From contig JBBDST010000006.1 in the NCBI GenBank assembly GCA_040904765.1, positions 1-10,729 of the forward strand: a stretch of DNA of 10,729 bases, given 5' to 3'. Position 1 is the first letter of the stretch, and every line of letters starts with the position of its first letter. The position numbers were made by a program, and so were the translations under genes. This document shows positions 1-7,851 of this stretch, in pieces. Source of the DNA: JBBDST01 sp040904765. Its GTDB lineage: Bacteria > Actinomycetota > Nitriliruptoria > Nitriliruptorales > Nitriliruptoraceae. The notes under the pieces were generated by a model. The model saw only the letters and a list, made by a program, of their open reading frames with translations. It searched no databases and had not been told where the DNA came from.

Positions 1-1007
1 TTATTGACGCACCGTACGACCGTTTACCGGCGTTGGCGCAACGGGTCGAAAACGCGGGTTTTGACACGGTCTGGGTGGCAGAAACGGCCCGCGATTCGCT
101 GATTCAGGCGGCGGTAGTGGCGACCGCTACGTCCACAATCAGTATCGGTACCAACATCACTTTGGCGTTTCCTCGTTCGCCCACGGTGACGGCGTTGCAA
201 GCCTTTGATCTTGACGCGTTAAGTGGCGGACGATTCACGATCGGGCTTGGTTCTCAAGTGAAACGCATCATCGAAGAGCGGTTCTCGGCCGAATTTTCTC
301 AGCCGGCAAAACGCATGGGCGAGTATGTACAAGCCATGCGTGCCGTATGGGACATGGAACGCGGCATTGCAACGACTTTTGCCGGTGAGATCTATTCGGT
401 GCTTCGCCCTGGTATCAACGGTTTAGGTCACGCGTCAGATCGGCGCGACCCTAAGGTGTGTATTGCGGCCGTTGGCCCGTTGATGGTGGCGGCAGCAGCC
501 GCGCATGCAGACGGGATTCTGGGACATCCGTTCACCTGTGATCGTTACGTCGCCGATACCGTCAAACCGACGATCGCTTCGGCACTGACAAAACATGGGC
601 GCAGCTGGGACGAGTTTCAATTGAATCAGGGTGTGATCGTGTGCATCAGCGATGACCGTGAGACGGCGATACAAGAAGCGAAACAGCAGATCGGATTTTA
701 CGGCACAACCCCGAACTACACGGGTGTATTCGCCGCGTATGGCGATGAAGCATTGACCGCGTCGCTGCAGCGCGTTTTTCGCAGCACCAAAGGTGACCCG
801 CAGGCGCTGGCTGACGCTGTTTCTGATGAGGCAGTGGAACGGTATGCGATCGCCGGAACACCCGATGAAGTCATTGATAAGTTGCGCGTGTTCGATGGGC
901 TGGTTGACCACCTGATTCTTGGCGGGGCCTGGTATCAGGTGCCGCGCGAACGTGCAGACGAAAACATCGATGCGATCATCGACGTGTTTGGCCGTTCGGG
1001 GGGATGA
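1..1007 (+). CDS. LLM-class F420-dependent oxidoreductase (MSMEG_2256-like family), 5' end cut off
   Basis: This is a luciferase-like monooxygenase-fold (TIM barrel) oxidoreductase that probably uses reduced coenzyme F420; its substrate is unknown. The frame is open from position 3 to the left edge, so the true start lies outside the window. A TTG at 33 is a possible start codon, but the residues before it (IDAPYDRLPA) already fit the family N-terminus, so only a short piece is probably missing. Visible family signatures are the early GFDTVWVAET strand, the LSGGRFTIGLGSQVK segment, the AAVGP strand and an IGFYGTTPNY motif. These resemble, from memory, the probable F420-dependent oxidoreductase family named after MSMEG_2256 (TIGR03617). 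The gene ends with TGA, 85 bp before glmS, and has no obvious functional link to the genes that follow. F420 rather than FMN use is inferred from the family, not seen directly. Confidence 0.88.
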   Translation, partial: IDAPYDRLPALAQRVENAGFDTVWVAETARDSLIQAAVVATATSTISIGTNITLAFPRSPTVTALQAFDLDALSGGRFTIGLGSQVKRIIEERFSAEFSQPAKRMGEYVQAMRAVWDMERGIATTFAGEIYSVLRPGINGLGHASDRRDPKVCIAAVGPLMVAAAAAHADGILGHPFTCDRYVADTVKPTIASALTKHGRSWDEFQLNQGVIVCISDDRETAIQEAKQQIGFYGTTPNYTGVFAAYGDEALTASLQRVFRSTKGDPQALADAVSDEAVERYAIAGTPDEVIDKLRVFDGLVDHLILGGAWYQVPRERADENIDAIIDVFGRSGG

Positions 1008-1092
1008 GGCCTCTTCGCGAAACACTGGGGCACCGATAGGCTCCAGAATAACGTGCGAATCGAAACTTCCGGCGGCATGGTGAGGAGCGCTC
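1008..1092 (+). other. 85-bp gap upstream of glmS
   Basis: This is the longest gap in the window and the likeliest place for a promoter driving glmS and the genes behind it. Hexamers of the TAnnnT type (TAGGCT near 1036, TAACGT near 1048) could serve as -10 boxes, but no matching -35 element stands out. I see no hairpin followed by a T-run. The gap is too short for a glmS ribozyme. Confidence 0.3.
1082..1087 (+). promoter_or_regulatory. Ribosome binding site of glmS
   Basis: GAGGAG lies 5 nt before the GTG at 1093. It fixes that GTG as the start, so that the essential cysteine is residue 2 and becomes N-terminal after methionine removal. Confidence 0.75.
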
Positions 1093-2937
1093 GTGTGCGG
1101 AATTATCGGTATTGTCGGGCGCAATGACGCGATTCCGCTGATTCTTGACGGGTTACGCCGACTTGAGTACCGCGGCTACGACTCGGCTGGGATTGTCGTG
1201 CATGCCGACGACGGGCTGACAACAGTGCGTCGTGCCGGCAAACTCGGCCACCTCATTGAAGCGTTCGATGACGTGTCGCTTGCCACCACATCAGGCATCG
1301 GGCATACCCGCTGGGCAACACACGGCGCACCCACTGACACCAATGCACACCCCCATTGTGACCCGACCGGGCGTGTTGCGGTCGTGCACAACGGCATCAT
1401 TGAGAATTATCAGGCGTTGCGTCAAGAGTTCCCCGCGGAAGTGTTTGCCTCAGATACCGATTCGGAAGTTGTCGCTCATCTCGTGGCCCGCGAAATGGCA
1501 GCCCACAGCGTCGAGTTGTTTGATGCGGTGCAACGGGTCGTTCCCCGGCTTAACGGCGCCTATTCGTTGTGTCTGGTCGCAGCCGATGAACCCGACACGA
1601 TTGTGGTCGCGAAACTTGAAGCCCCACTGATTGTTGCAGCGACCGATACGGCTTCGTACTGCGCCTCAGATGTGGCTGCGTTGATTGCCCATACCCGCGA
1701 TGTGGCTGCCCTGTTGGATGGACAGATTGCAAAGCTCACCCCTGACGGAATTGAGGTGGTGGATCACTCCGGTAACCCGAGCGAACCTCACGCCTACCAC
1801 GTGTCGTGGGATCTCGAAGCGGCTGAGAAGCAGGGTTTCGCCCATTTCATGCGTAAAGAAATTTTCGAGCAGCCAACGGCCGTTAGCGACACGCTACTTG
1901 ACCGTCTTACCGGGTTGGATGGGGCACGAAAACTGCATCTTGATGAACTGCGGATCGATGAACGTGAATTGGCACGCGTGAATAAAGTGACGATTTTGGC
2001 GTGTGGTACGTCTTTGCATGCGGGCATGCTTGGCAGGCTTGCAATCGAACATTTCGCTGGTCTGCCGGTTGAAGTGGAAGTTGCCAGCGAATTTCGGTAT
2101 CGCGACCCGATCGTTGACAGCAACACGCTGGTGATTGCGATCAGCCAGTCGGGCGAGACGGTCGACACGATCGCTGCCGCACAGTATGCAAAAGAGCAGC
2201 AGGCGCCGATGATCGCGCTGGTGAACGTGGTCGGTTCAACGCTGGCACGCACCGCCGATGGCGTCATGTATACGCATGCTGGACCAGAAGTGGCGGTTGC
2301 GTCAACGAAGGCGTTCACCACCCAAATTGTCGGCTGTCTGCTGCTTGGGTTGTATCTCGCTCAAGTGCGCGGCACCCGTTACAGCACCGAAATTGCCGAA
2401 GTAGTCGGCAAACTCGGCGACATCCCTCAGGCGATCAGTGACGTGCTTGCAACTGAAGCGGCCATCGAAGCGCTCGCAAAAAAGTATTACAACACCCCAT
2501 ACACGATGTTTATCGGCCGTCATGCGGGTTTACCGATTGCCATGGAAGGTGCGCTGAAGTTAAAAGAAATCAGCTACCTGCATGCCGAAGCGTTCCCGGC
2601 CGGCGAGATGAAACACGGCCCGATCGCGCTGATCGAACCTGGCTCACTGGTGGTCGCCATCGCGTTTGACGGCCACGTGTTTGAAAAGATGATTTCAAAC
2701 ATTCAAGAAGTACGTGCACGTGGCGCGGCCGTGTTGGCCATCACCAGTGCATCACGAGTTGAAGAACTGCAAGCCCATGCCGACGATGTCATCGCAATTC
2801 CTGACATGGCACTCGAACTGGCAGCGCCGGTCGTCGCCGTCGTGCCGTTACAGCTGTTTAGCTACCACGTCGCACAGTTACGTGGAGAAGATGTCGACCA
2901 GCCGCGCAATCTGGCGAAAACGGTAACAGTGGAGTAA
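1093..2937 (+). CDS. glmS: Glutamine--fructose-6-phosphate aminotransferase (isomerizing)
   Basis: GlmS converts fructose-6-phosphate and glutamine to glucosamine-6-phosphate and glutamate in the cytosol, the first committed step to UDP-GlcNAc and peptidoglycan. The 614 residues match the family (E. coli GlmS has 609). The N-terminal class II glutamine amidotransferase domain starts MCGIIGIVG, with nucleophile Cys2. It carries HTRWATHG (about 71-78), HNGIIENY (about 99-106) and SDTDSE (about 120-125). Two SIS sugar-isomerase domains follow, with CGTS at about 304-307, ISQSGET at about 350-356, ASTKAFTTQ, and KEISYLHAEAFPAGEMKHGP. The C-terminal QPRNLAKTVTVE contains the conserved isomerase lysine at about 609. 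The start is GTG with a strong ribosome binding site. The stop is two bases from the next gene, so the two are probably cotranscribed. All key residues appear intact. Confidence 0.98.
   Translation: MCGIIGIVGRNDAIPLILDGLRRLEYRGYDSAGIVVHADDGLTTVRRAGKLGHLIEAFDDVSLATTSGIGHTRWATHGAPTDTNAHPHCDPTGRVAVVHNGIIENYQALRQEFPAEVFASDTDSEVVAHLVAREMAAHSVELFDAVQRVVPRLNGAYSLCLVAADEPDTIVVAKLEAPLIVAATDTASYCASDVAALIAHTRDVAALLDGQIAKLTPDGIEVVDHSGNPSEPHAYHVSWDLEAAEKQGFAHFMRKEIFEQPTAVSDTLLDRLTGLDGARKLHLDELRIDERELARVNKVTILACGTSLHAGMLGRLAIEHFAGLPVEVEVASEFRYRDPIVDSNTLVIAISQSGETVDTIAAAQYAKEQQAPMIALVNVVGSTLARTADGVMYTHAGPEVAVASTKAFTTQIVGCLLLGLYLAQVRGTRYSTEIAEVVGKLGDIPQAISDVLATEAAIEALAKKYYNTPYTMFIGRHAGLPIAMEGALKLKEISYLHAEAFPAGEMKHGPIALIEPGSLVVAIAFDGHVFEKMISNIQEVRARGAAVLAITSASRVEELQAHADDVIAIPDMALELAAPVVAVVPLQLFSYHVAQLRGEDVDQPRNLAKTVTVE
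2931..2934 (+). promoter_or_regulatory. Ribosome binding site of nnr, inside the end of glmS
   Basis: GGAG sits 5 nt before the ATG at 2940, inside the last codons of glmS. It favours 2940 over the in-frame ATG at 2979 as the start of the next gene. Confidence 0.55.
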
Positions 2938-2939
2938 CG

Positions 2940-4592
2940 ATGCGTGTCACTCAAGGGTGCCGGTCAACAAGTGATGCGATGACGCTTGTGACAGCTGAAG
3001 AAGCCCGGGTAGGTGACGCGTTTGCGATTGCAGCCGGTGACACGCCCGCCGGGTTGATGTGGCGTGCTGCCGGGCAGTTGGCGCGTGGCATTATCGCGCC
3101 ACGCGCCAGTGGATACGGCCTGCGGGTGGTGATGGTCGCCGGCAAAGGAAATAACGGTGGCGACGGGTATGCGGCAGCGTTACGGCTCGTTTGCGAATAT
3201 GGCGCCCATGTCACGGTTGTAGCGCTTGACGGTCTCGAAGTGGCACTGTCGCCAGAAGCAACCCATTTTCGCAAGCAGTGGTTGGCTGCACACGGGCGGG
3301 TCATCACCGCTATGCCTCAAGCAGACACGGCCATAGCGCGCGCTGATGTTGTCGTCGATGCCGTGCTTGGCACCGGTGTGGACGGACCATTACGCGAAAC
3401 GGCAGCTGCCGCGGTCATGTTGCTGGCCAAGGCACAGTCGGCAGGTAAAAAGCTTGTTGCTTGCGATCTTCCCACCGGCGTCGACCCAAACACGGGCACA
3501 GTCGCGACCTACACCGTCCCGGTCGCACACACGATCAGCTTCGGTGCCGCTAAACGGGGACTGCTGCTCTCACCTGGAGTTGATTACTGTGGCCAAATTA
3601 CGGTCGCTTCGTTAGGCGAGTCCTGGGATGCGTACCGCGACACGTATCTGCAAAGCCAAACGACTCAGCCATGTAAAGCACTTACCGCCTTGGGCGCCGC
3701 ACCGGCTGCCTATCGATCGACCGACGATAAATGGTCGCGCGGACAGGTGGCGGTGCTAGGCGGGGCTTACGGCACTGCCGGAGCTGCCGCGTTGTCGGCG
3801 CTTGGTGCACTGAATGCTGGGGCAGGCCTGGTCACCGTGTATGCCGGGGCGGTTGTTGCCAAGGAGCTTGCGGGCAGTCTTGATGCGGCCGTGATGCTGC
3901 AACGTTGCCCGCCAATGGCCACTACAGCTGATGGGGTGTGTTCGCAGGCATGGCTTGAAACGGTGCAGTTTGGAGATCGCGCTGACGTAGTGGTTGCCGG
4001 GCCCGGTCTTGGGGTAGCAAAGGAGGTGCGTCACACGGTCGCTTGGCTGCTTGCTAAGGCGAAACGGCTAGTGCTTGATGCTGACGCGTTGAACGTGTTC
4101 CGTGATGATCCAAGCGCACTGCGAGACCATGCCGGCCAGGTTGTGCTCACACCCCACCGCAAAGAACTGGCACGCATCGGTGGGGGGATTGACGGCGAGG
4201 ATGCATGGAACCATCGGGTGACCCGCGTGCCTAAACTTGCCCGCGAGCTTGACGCCACGATTGTCGCCAAAGGCCCGCAAACGCTTATCTGCGCCCCGGA
4301 TGGGCGCATCTGGGTTACGCCGGTCGGGTCACCTGCAGCGGGCACGGCAGGTAGCGGGGATCTGCTGTCGGGGATTATCGCCGCGGCGATTGCCACTGCC
4401 GATGACGTCCCGCACGCTGTAGCGCAGGCCGTCTGGTGGCATGGACGTGCTTCACAACGTGCTGGTGCGTGTTCAGGTGGACGGGCAACCGTCGCAACGC
4501 TGATCGGCGAATTGCCGCACGTTTTCGCCGAACTGGCTGACACGTCACGTACGCTCTGTTCGGCGACAGACGAGCACTGCGGGGAACTATGA
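2940..4592 (+). CDS. nnr: Bifunctional NAD(P)H-hydrate repair enzyme (epimerase + ADP/ATP-dependent dehydratase)
   Basis: This enzyme repairs damaged NADH and NADPH hydrates. The N-terminal YjeF_N domain interconverts the R and S epimers, and the C-terminal ribokinase-like domain (YjeF_C/CARKD) dehydrates the S form using a nucleotide. The epimerase half shows GKGNNGGDG at 68-76, DAVLGTG at 140-146 and DLPTGVDPNTG at 176-186. The dehydratase half begins near KWSRGQVAVLGG (264 on) and shows VVAGPGLG, LDADALNVF, TPHRKE at 404-409 and GTAGSGD at 468-474, the nucleotide-binding loop with the conserved Asp. At 550 residues it is slightly longer than many homologues. A start at Met14 (2979) would give the more usual N-terminus (MTLVTAEEARVGD), but the GGAG before 2940 supports the longer form. 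It follows glmS by two bases and overlaps alr by four (ATGA), which suggests translational coupling. Confidence 0.95.
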   Translation: MRVTQGCRSTSDAMTLVTAEEARVGDAFAIAAGDTPAGLMWRAAGQLARGIIAPRASGYGLRVVMVAGKGNNGGDGYAAALRLVCEYGAHVTVVALDGLEVALSPEATHFRKQWLAAHGRVITAMPQADTAIARADVVVDAVLGTGVDGPLRETAAAAVMLLAKAQSAGKKLVACDLPTGVDPNTGTVATYTVPVAHTISFGAAKRGLLLSPGVDYCGQITVASLGESWDAYRDTYLQSQTTQPCKALTALGAAPAAYRSTDDKWSRGQVAVLGGAYGTAGAAALSALGALNAGAGLVTVYAGAVVAKELAGSLDAAVMLQRCPPMATTADGVCSQAWLETVQFGDRADVVVAGPGLGVAKEVRHTVAWLLAKAKRLVLDADALNVFRDDPSALRDHAGQVVLTPHRKELARIGGGIDGEDAWNHRVTRVPKLARELDATIVAKGPQTLICAPDGRIWVTPVGSPAAGTAGSGDLLSGIIAAAIATADDVPHAVAQAVWWHGRASQRAGACSGGRATVATLIGELPHVFAELADTSRTLCSATDEHCGEL

Positions 4593-5770
4593 CAGGCACT
4601 GGCATACGACCAAGCGAATGTGTGGTCGATCTTGATGCGGTGCGCCATAACGTGACAACGTTACGTGGCGACGACGGAGCCGAGGTTTGCGTCGTTGTGA
4701 AAGCTGACGCGTACGGTCATGGGGCGGTCGCAGTTGCTAAAGCGGCTATTGAGGCGGGTGCGTCGTGGCTTGCGGTCGCGTTAGTTGAAGAAGCGTTGGT
4801 GCTACGCCAAGCCGGCATCGTCGCACCAATATTGTTGTTGAGCGAACCGCCTGTTGTTGCCGCCAAAGCGGTGTGTGAGGCCGCCCTAAGCCCCTTTGTG
4901 TATAGCCCTGCATTTATCGATGCGCTCAATAGTGAAGCGCAAGCACGTAACACGACGGTGGCGGTGCATCTCAAAATTGATACTGGAATGGGCCGGGTTG
5001 GGGTGATTGAACGTGAACTTCAGCATGTGTTGTCGCATCTGGTGGCCGCAGAATCGCTGACGGTGGACGGGGTTGGCACCCATCTTGCGCGTAGTGACGA
5101 GAATGACCCGGCGGCCAAAAGTGAAACACTTCGCCAGTTAGACCAGTTCGCGACGTTACTGCTGCAGGTGCGAGCAGCCGGTTTTCAGCCACATTGGCTG
5201 CATGCTGCCAACACAGCGGCAGCGCTGCAATATCCAACGGCGCGTTGCTTGCAGTTTCCTGGCGGCACCCCAACTACGTTGCTTCGATGTGGCATTGGCG
5301 TGTACGGGCTGTCCCCGTCAGTGGACGTTGATGCGGCAGCAAACCGGTTACGTCCAGTTCTGTCGGTGTGTTCGGCTGTAGCGTTTGTGAAACACATCAC
5401 GGCAGGCACCCCCGTGTCGTATGGTCACCGGTGGCGGGCACCAAAGGATGGGCTGCTTGCGACTGTGCCGATCGGGTATGCCGACGGGGTTCCGCGCGGA
5501 CTTACGAATCGTGCCACGGTGCTGGTGAACGGTCGGCAGCTTCCGGTCGTTGGAACCGTCACGATGGATCAGTTGATGGTGTGGAGTGGCGACACTCCTA
5601 TCGCTGTAGATGATCCGGTGATGCTGATCGGAACGGCTGATGCCCTGTCTGTGCGAATCGAACAGTGGGCGGAAACGCTTGACACCATCACCTATGAGAT
5701 TGCCACTCAGCTGACGGCTCGTCTGCCACGCCGATACGTCGGGGTTTCTCCGGCCGGTGACGTGACGTAA
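4589..5770 (+). CDS. alr: Alanine racemase (PLP-dependent)
   Basis: Alr interconverts L- and D-alanine in the cytosol and supplies D-Ala for peptidoglycan. The 393-residue protein has the N-terminal PLP barrel with VVKADAYGHG, in which Lys38 forms the Schiff base. HLKIDTGMGRVG places Lys129 (carbamylated in the Geobacillus enzyme) and Arg136 as expected. RCGIGVYGLSP supplies the Arg (about 233) that contacts the PLP ring nitrogen, and PIGYADG supplies the second catalytic base, Tyr, at about 297. The C-terminal beta domain carries GTVTMDQLMV (about 322-331), where many homologues have Arg in place of the first Thr. Its ATG overlaps the nnr stop (ATGA), so translation is probably coupled. The product acts in the same pathway area as glmS upstream. 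Confidence 0.97.
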   Translation: MTGTGIRPSECVVDLDAVRHNVTTLRGDDGAEVCVVVKADAYGHGAVAVAKAAIEAGASWLAVALVEEALVLRQAGIVAPILLLSEPPVVAAKAVCEAALSPFVYSPAFIDALNSEAQARNTTVAVHLKIDTGMGRVGVIERELQHVLSHLVAAESLTVDGVGTHLARSDENDPAAKSETLRQLDQFATLLLQVRAAGFQPHWLHAANTAAALQYPTARCLQFPGGTPTTLLRCGIGVYGLSPSVDVDAAANRLRPVLSVCSAVAFVKHITAGTPVSYGHRWRAPKDGLLATVPIGYADGVPRGLTNRATVLVNGRQLPVVGTVTMDQLMVWSGDTPIAVDDPVMLIGTADALSVRIEQWAETLDTITYEIATQLTARLPRRYVGVSPAGDVT

Positions 5771-5800
5771 AACGCTACGCTGAAACACCAATGCGTAGGT

Positions 5801-5806
5801 AAAGGG
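5801..5806 (+). promoter_or_regulatory. Ribosome binding site of the alpha/beta hydrolase gene
   Basis: AAAGGG lies 6 nt before the ATG at 5813, in the 42-bp gap after alr. It supports that ATG and therefore the membrane-anchored N-terminus of the product. No terminator is visible in the gap. Confidence 0.5.
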
Positions 5807-5812
5807 CCCGAA

Positions 5813-6850
5813 ATGGTGCGCCGACAAGCCATCAGTGCCATAGCAGCATTCGGCGCTGTTGTGGGTGCATACACCGCCGCACGTTGGTGGGTGTCGCGGA
5901 TGCGTGAAGAAGCAGCCGCACATGCGATTCTGCCCGAAACGTTGCCGGCTACCTGTCAGCATACGGTGCGGGGGCCTAACGACACGTTGATCGCTGCCTA
6001 CGACACGTCTGCGCCGCGTGACGGGGTTCCCCAGATTGTGTTTGTACACGGCTGGATGGGAAGCCATCACATCTGGGATTGGGTGATTCGTCCGTTGTAT
6101 GGCGATGCGCGCATGGTCACGTTTGATCTGCCGTTTCATGGTCAGTCTGGGGCGCCGCAACCGGAAGGTATCGACCTCGACTTTTTTGGGGATGCACTTC
6201 ACAGCGTGATCAATGAGTTGGTTCCGTCAGGGCCGATCGTGCTCGTGGGACATTCGCTTGGCGGGATGGTGATCTTGAATGCGCTACGGCGTCACGGGGC
6301 CGTGCTTGCGTCGCGCCTGTCGGCGACTGTCCTCATTAGCACTGCCGCATCGTTTAGTGATACCCCCACGGCACTGGTGAACTATGTACGGCCCGTGTTT
6401 GCGTCAGCCAAAAACGTGTTTCGTAGCGGCATCGCAGGCGTGGCTGGCCGTCTGGTGTCAAGCGCAGTACGCCGCGACACCGACATGGTGTGGCTATTTG
6501 CACGGTCTATCCAGGGACGTCACGCCCAACCGGCGATCACCTACGGGATTGTCCAGACGATGCGTGCTGCACATCCCAAAGCCCTTGCTGCAGTTGCCCC
6601 TGCGGTCCTCACACTGCATGAACGTGACGGATTAACCGTTGCAGCGTCACGGCCACTATGCCTGATTGGAGGCAGTGACGATTGGCTGACCCCAGCGTCT
6701 GTTACCCATGCGCTTGCTGCCCAGTCAGGGGCAGAAGTGGTGATGTTTGACGAGGTCGGGCATGTTGCTCCCAAAGAAGTTGCCGATCAGGTTGCCGCAG
6801 TGATCGGCCGGTATGTGGGAATTCGTAGTCAACCTCAAGCGAGTCCCTAA
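5813..6850 (+). CDS. Membrane-anchored alpha/beta hydrolase
   Basis: This is a serine hydrolase of the alpha/beta fold; its substrate is unknown. After MVRRQ comes a hydrophobic stretch (about 6-23) ending in RWW and further basic residues. It looks like an uncleaved membrane anchor, or less likely a signal peptide without a clear cleavage site. The catalytic domain follows, with VFVHGWMG (76-83, oxyanion region), the FDLPFHGQSG turn (104-113), and GHSLGG with nucleophile Ser148. The probable acid is Asp290 in GGSDDWLTP and the probable base His317 in EVGHVAP, so the triad is complete and the enzyme should be active. Length is 345 residues. The stop codon overlaps the start of the peptidase gene (TAATG), implying coupled expression. 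As I recall, Streptomyces also carries an alpha/beta hydrolase between alr and tsaE, so the position may be conserved. Esterase, lipase or epoxide-hydrolase-like activities are all possible. Confidence 0.9.
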   Translation: MVRRQAISAIAAFGAVVGAYTAARWWVSRMREEAAAHAILPETLPATCQHTVRGPNDTLIAAYDTSAPRDGVPQIVFVHGWMGSHHIWDWVIRPLYGDARMVTFDLPFHGQSGAPQPEGIDLDFFGDALHSVINELVPSGPIVLVGHSLGGMVILNALRRHGAVLASRLSATVLISTAASFSDTPTALVNYVRPVFASAKNVFRSGIAGVAGRLVSSAVRRDTDMVWLFARSIQGRHAQPAITYGIVQTMRAAHPKALAAVAPAVLTLHERDGLTVAASRPLCLIGGSDDWLTPASVTHALAAQSGAEVVMFDEVGHVAPKEVADQVAAVIGRYVGIRSQPQASP

Positions 6851-7779
6851 TGGCGCTTGGTCTTGAGACAGTCCGTGTGGGCGTTTGGACCTCACCTAAC
6901 GTCGTGTCTGGCGTGACGGTTGTGCTCCCGCCGGCAGGCAGTATCGGTGCGGTAGCGGTGCGTGGTAGTGCACCGGGGACACGCGAAGCGGCAGCGTTAG
7001 GCCCCAACGGTCATGTCGAAGTGTGCCACGCCGTCGTGTTGGCAGGCGGGTCGGCGTACGGTCTGGCTGCAGCCGACGGGGTGATGCGCTACCTCGAAGA
7101 AAACAAAACCGGCTACTCGACTCCCTACGGGGTGGTTCCAATCGTTGGCGCAGCGATCTTGTTTGACCAAGCCGTCGCCCAGGCGGCCGAACGGCCAACT
7201 GCAGATACGGGCTACGCAGCCGCGCTGGCGGCTACGACCGACAATCCGTTGGAAGGGCCGGTCGGTGCCGGCGCTGGCTGCACGGTCGCAAAATTGTATG
7301 GACGATCACACGCGTGGCGCAGCGGCCAAGGACTGGCAGTGTGCCGCCACGGCGATGTTGTGGTTGCCGCCATTGTCGCAAACAATGCGGTCGGTTCAGT
7401 GATGAACGCTGACGGCAGTGTTCTTTGTGCGCCGCGCGACGTGGCCGAAGGCTCCACCGTCGCCTTTGACGGTCAAAACGGGTTAGGTGGACCAAGCGCA
7501 AACACAGTCATTGGCTGTGTAGTGACCAACGCGACGCTGACAAAACGTGACGTACATCGGGTTGCCGATCTGGCACACAGTGGCATTGCCCGGGCGATCC
7601 GGCCTGCGCACACGCAAGCCGATGGAGATGCATTGTTTGCGTTAGCTACCGGCACAGTGGCCGCAACTGTCGATCTTGTCGCTGCACTCGCCGCCGATGC
7701 GGTCGAAGATGCGTTACGGCGCGCGGTACTGTCGTCGCCGACCCGCGGCGATCTGCCCGGTGTCGGTTCACCTACCTGA
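6850..7779 (+). CDS. P1 family (S58/DmpA-type) self-processing peptidase
   Basis: This is a member of the DmpA/P1 N-terminal-nucleophile hydrolases, which includes L-aminopeptidase/D-Ala-esterase-amidase and beta-aminopeptidases. These enzymes cut their own chain and use the new N-terminal Ser or Thr as nucleophile. Visible family motifs are VSGVTVVLPP, VRGSAPGTRE (37-46), VLAGGSAYGLAAADGVM (63-79), VGAGAGCTVAKL (138-149), a VANNAVGSV segment, and the signature around SANTVIGCVVTNATL. Comparison with DmpA from memory puts self-cleavage between Asn218 and Thr219, with Thr219 as nucleophile. The C-terminal part IARAIRPAHTQADGDALFALATG is also typical. The protein is 309 residues, close to the usual size or slightly short. 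It lacks a signal peptide. The ATG overlaps the upstream hydrolase stop by one base. The substrate cannot be told from the sequence; proximity to alr makes D-alanine peptides a speculative possibility. Confidence 0.93.
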   Translation: MALGLETVRVGVWTSPNVVSGVTVVLPPAGSIGAVAVRGSAPGTREAAALGPNGHVEVCHAVVLAGGSAYGLAAADGVMRYLEENKTGYSTPYGVVPIVGAAILFDQAVAQAAERPTADTGYAAALAATTDNPLEGPVGAGAGCTVAKLYGRSHAWRSGQGLAVCRHGDVVVAAIVANNAVGSVMNADGSVLCAPRDVAEGSTVAFDGQNGLGGPSANTVIGCVVTNATLTKRDVHRVADLAHSGIARAIRPAHTQADGDALFALATGTVAATVDLVAALAADAVEDALRRAVLSSPTRGDLPGVGSPT

Positions 7780-7851
7780 TGGCGCTCTTAAGTCGCCTGC
7801 AGCATTCGGTAATCTTGTCGACAGTTCACTCAACAGATCGGCGGTCTTGTC
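7780..7851 (+). other. 72-bp gap before the UDG-like gene
   Basis: The gap contains a 7-bp direct repeat TCTTGTC (7813-7819 and 7845-7851), an 8-bp palindrome TGTCGACA (7816-7823), and a TAATCT hexamer (7810-7815) that could be a -10 box with only a poor -35 match. A weak GGCG/CGCC stem near 7781-7797 is not followed by a T-run. No convincing terminator or operator is visible. Confidence 0.25.

Noticed and set aside
1008..1092. A glmS ribozyme/riboswitch upstream of glmS
   Set aside because: The gap is 85 bp, well short of the usual ribozyme core, and no matching core structure is visible; the element is mainly known from Firmicutes.
435..1124. Open frame on the - strand (229 codons) covering the oxidoreductase 3' end and the gap before glmS
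   Set aside because: Mostly antisense to a conserved gene, with no recognisable domain and low-quality composition; treated as a shadow.
4031..4648. Open frame on the - strand (205 codons) opposite nnr
   Set aside because: Ala/Ser/Pro/Arg-rich antisense shadow of the nnr dehydratase domain.
5791..5802. Minimal open frame ATG-CGT-AGG-TAA just before the hydrolase ribosome binding site
   Set aside because: Three codons with no ribosome binding site of its own; chance occurrence is likely.
5348..6202. Long open frame on the - strand (284 codons) across the alr end and hydrolase start
   Set aside because: It is the shadow of two well-recognised + strand genes; its translation is rich in Arg, His and Cys and matches no family I know.
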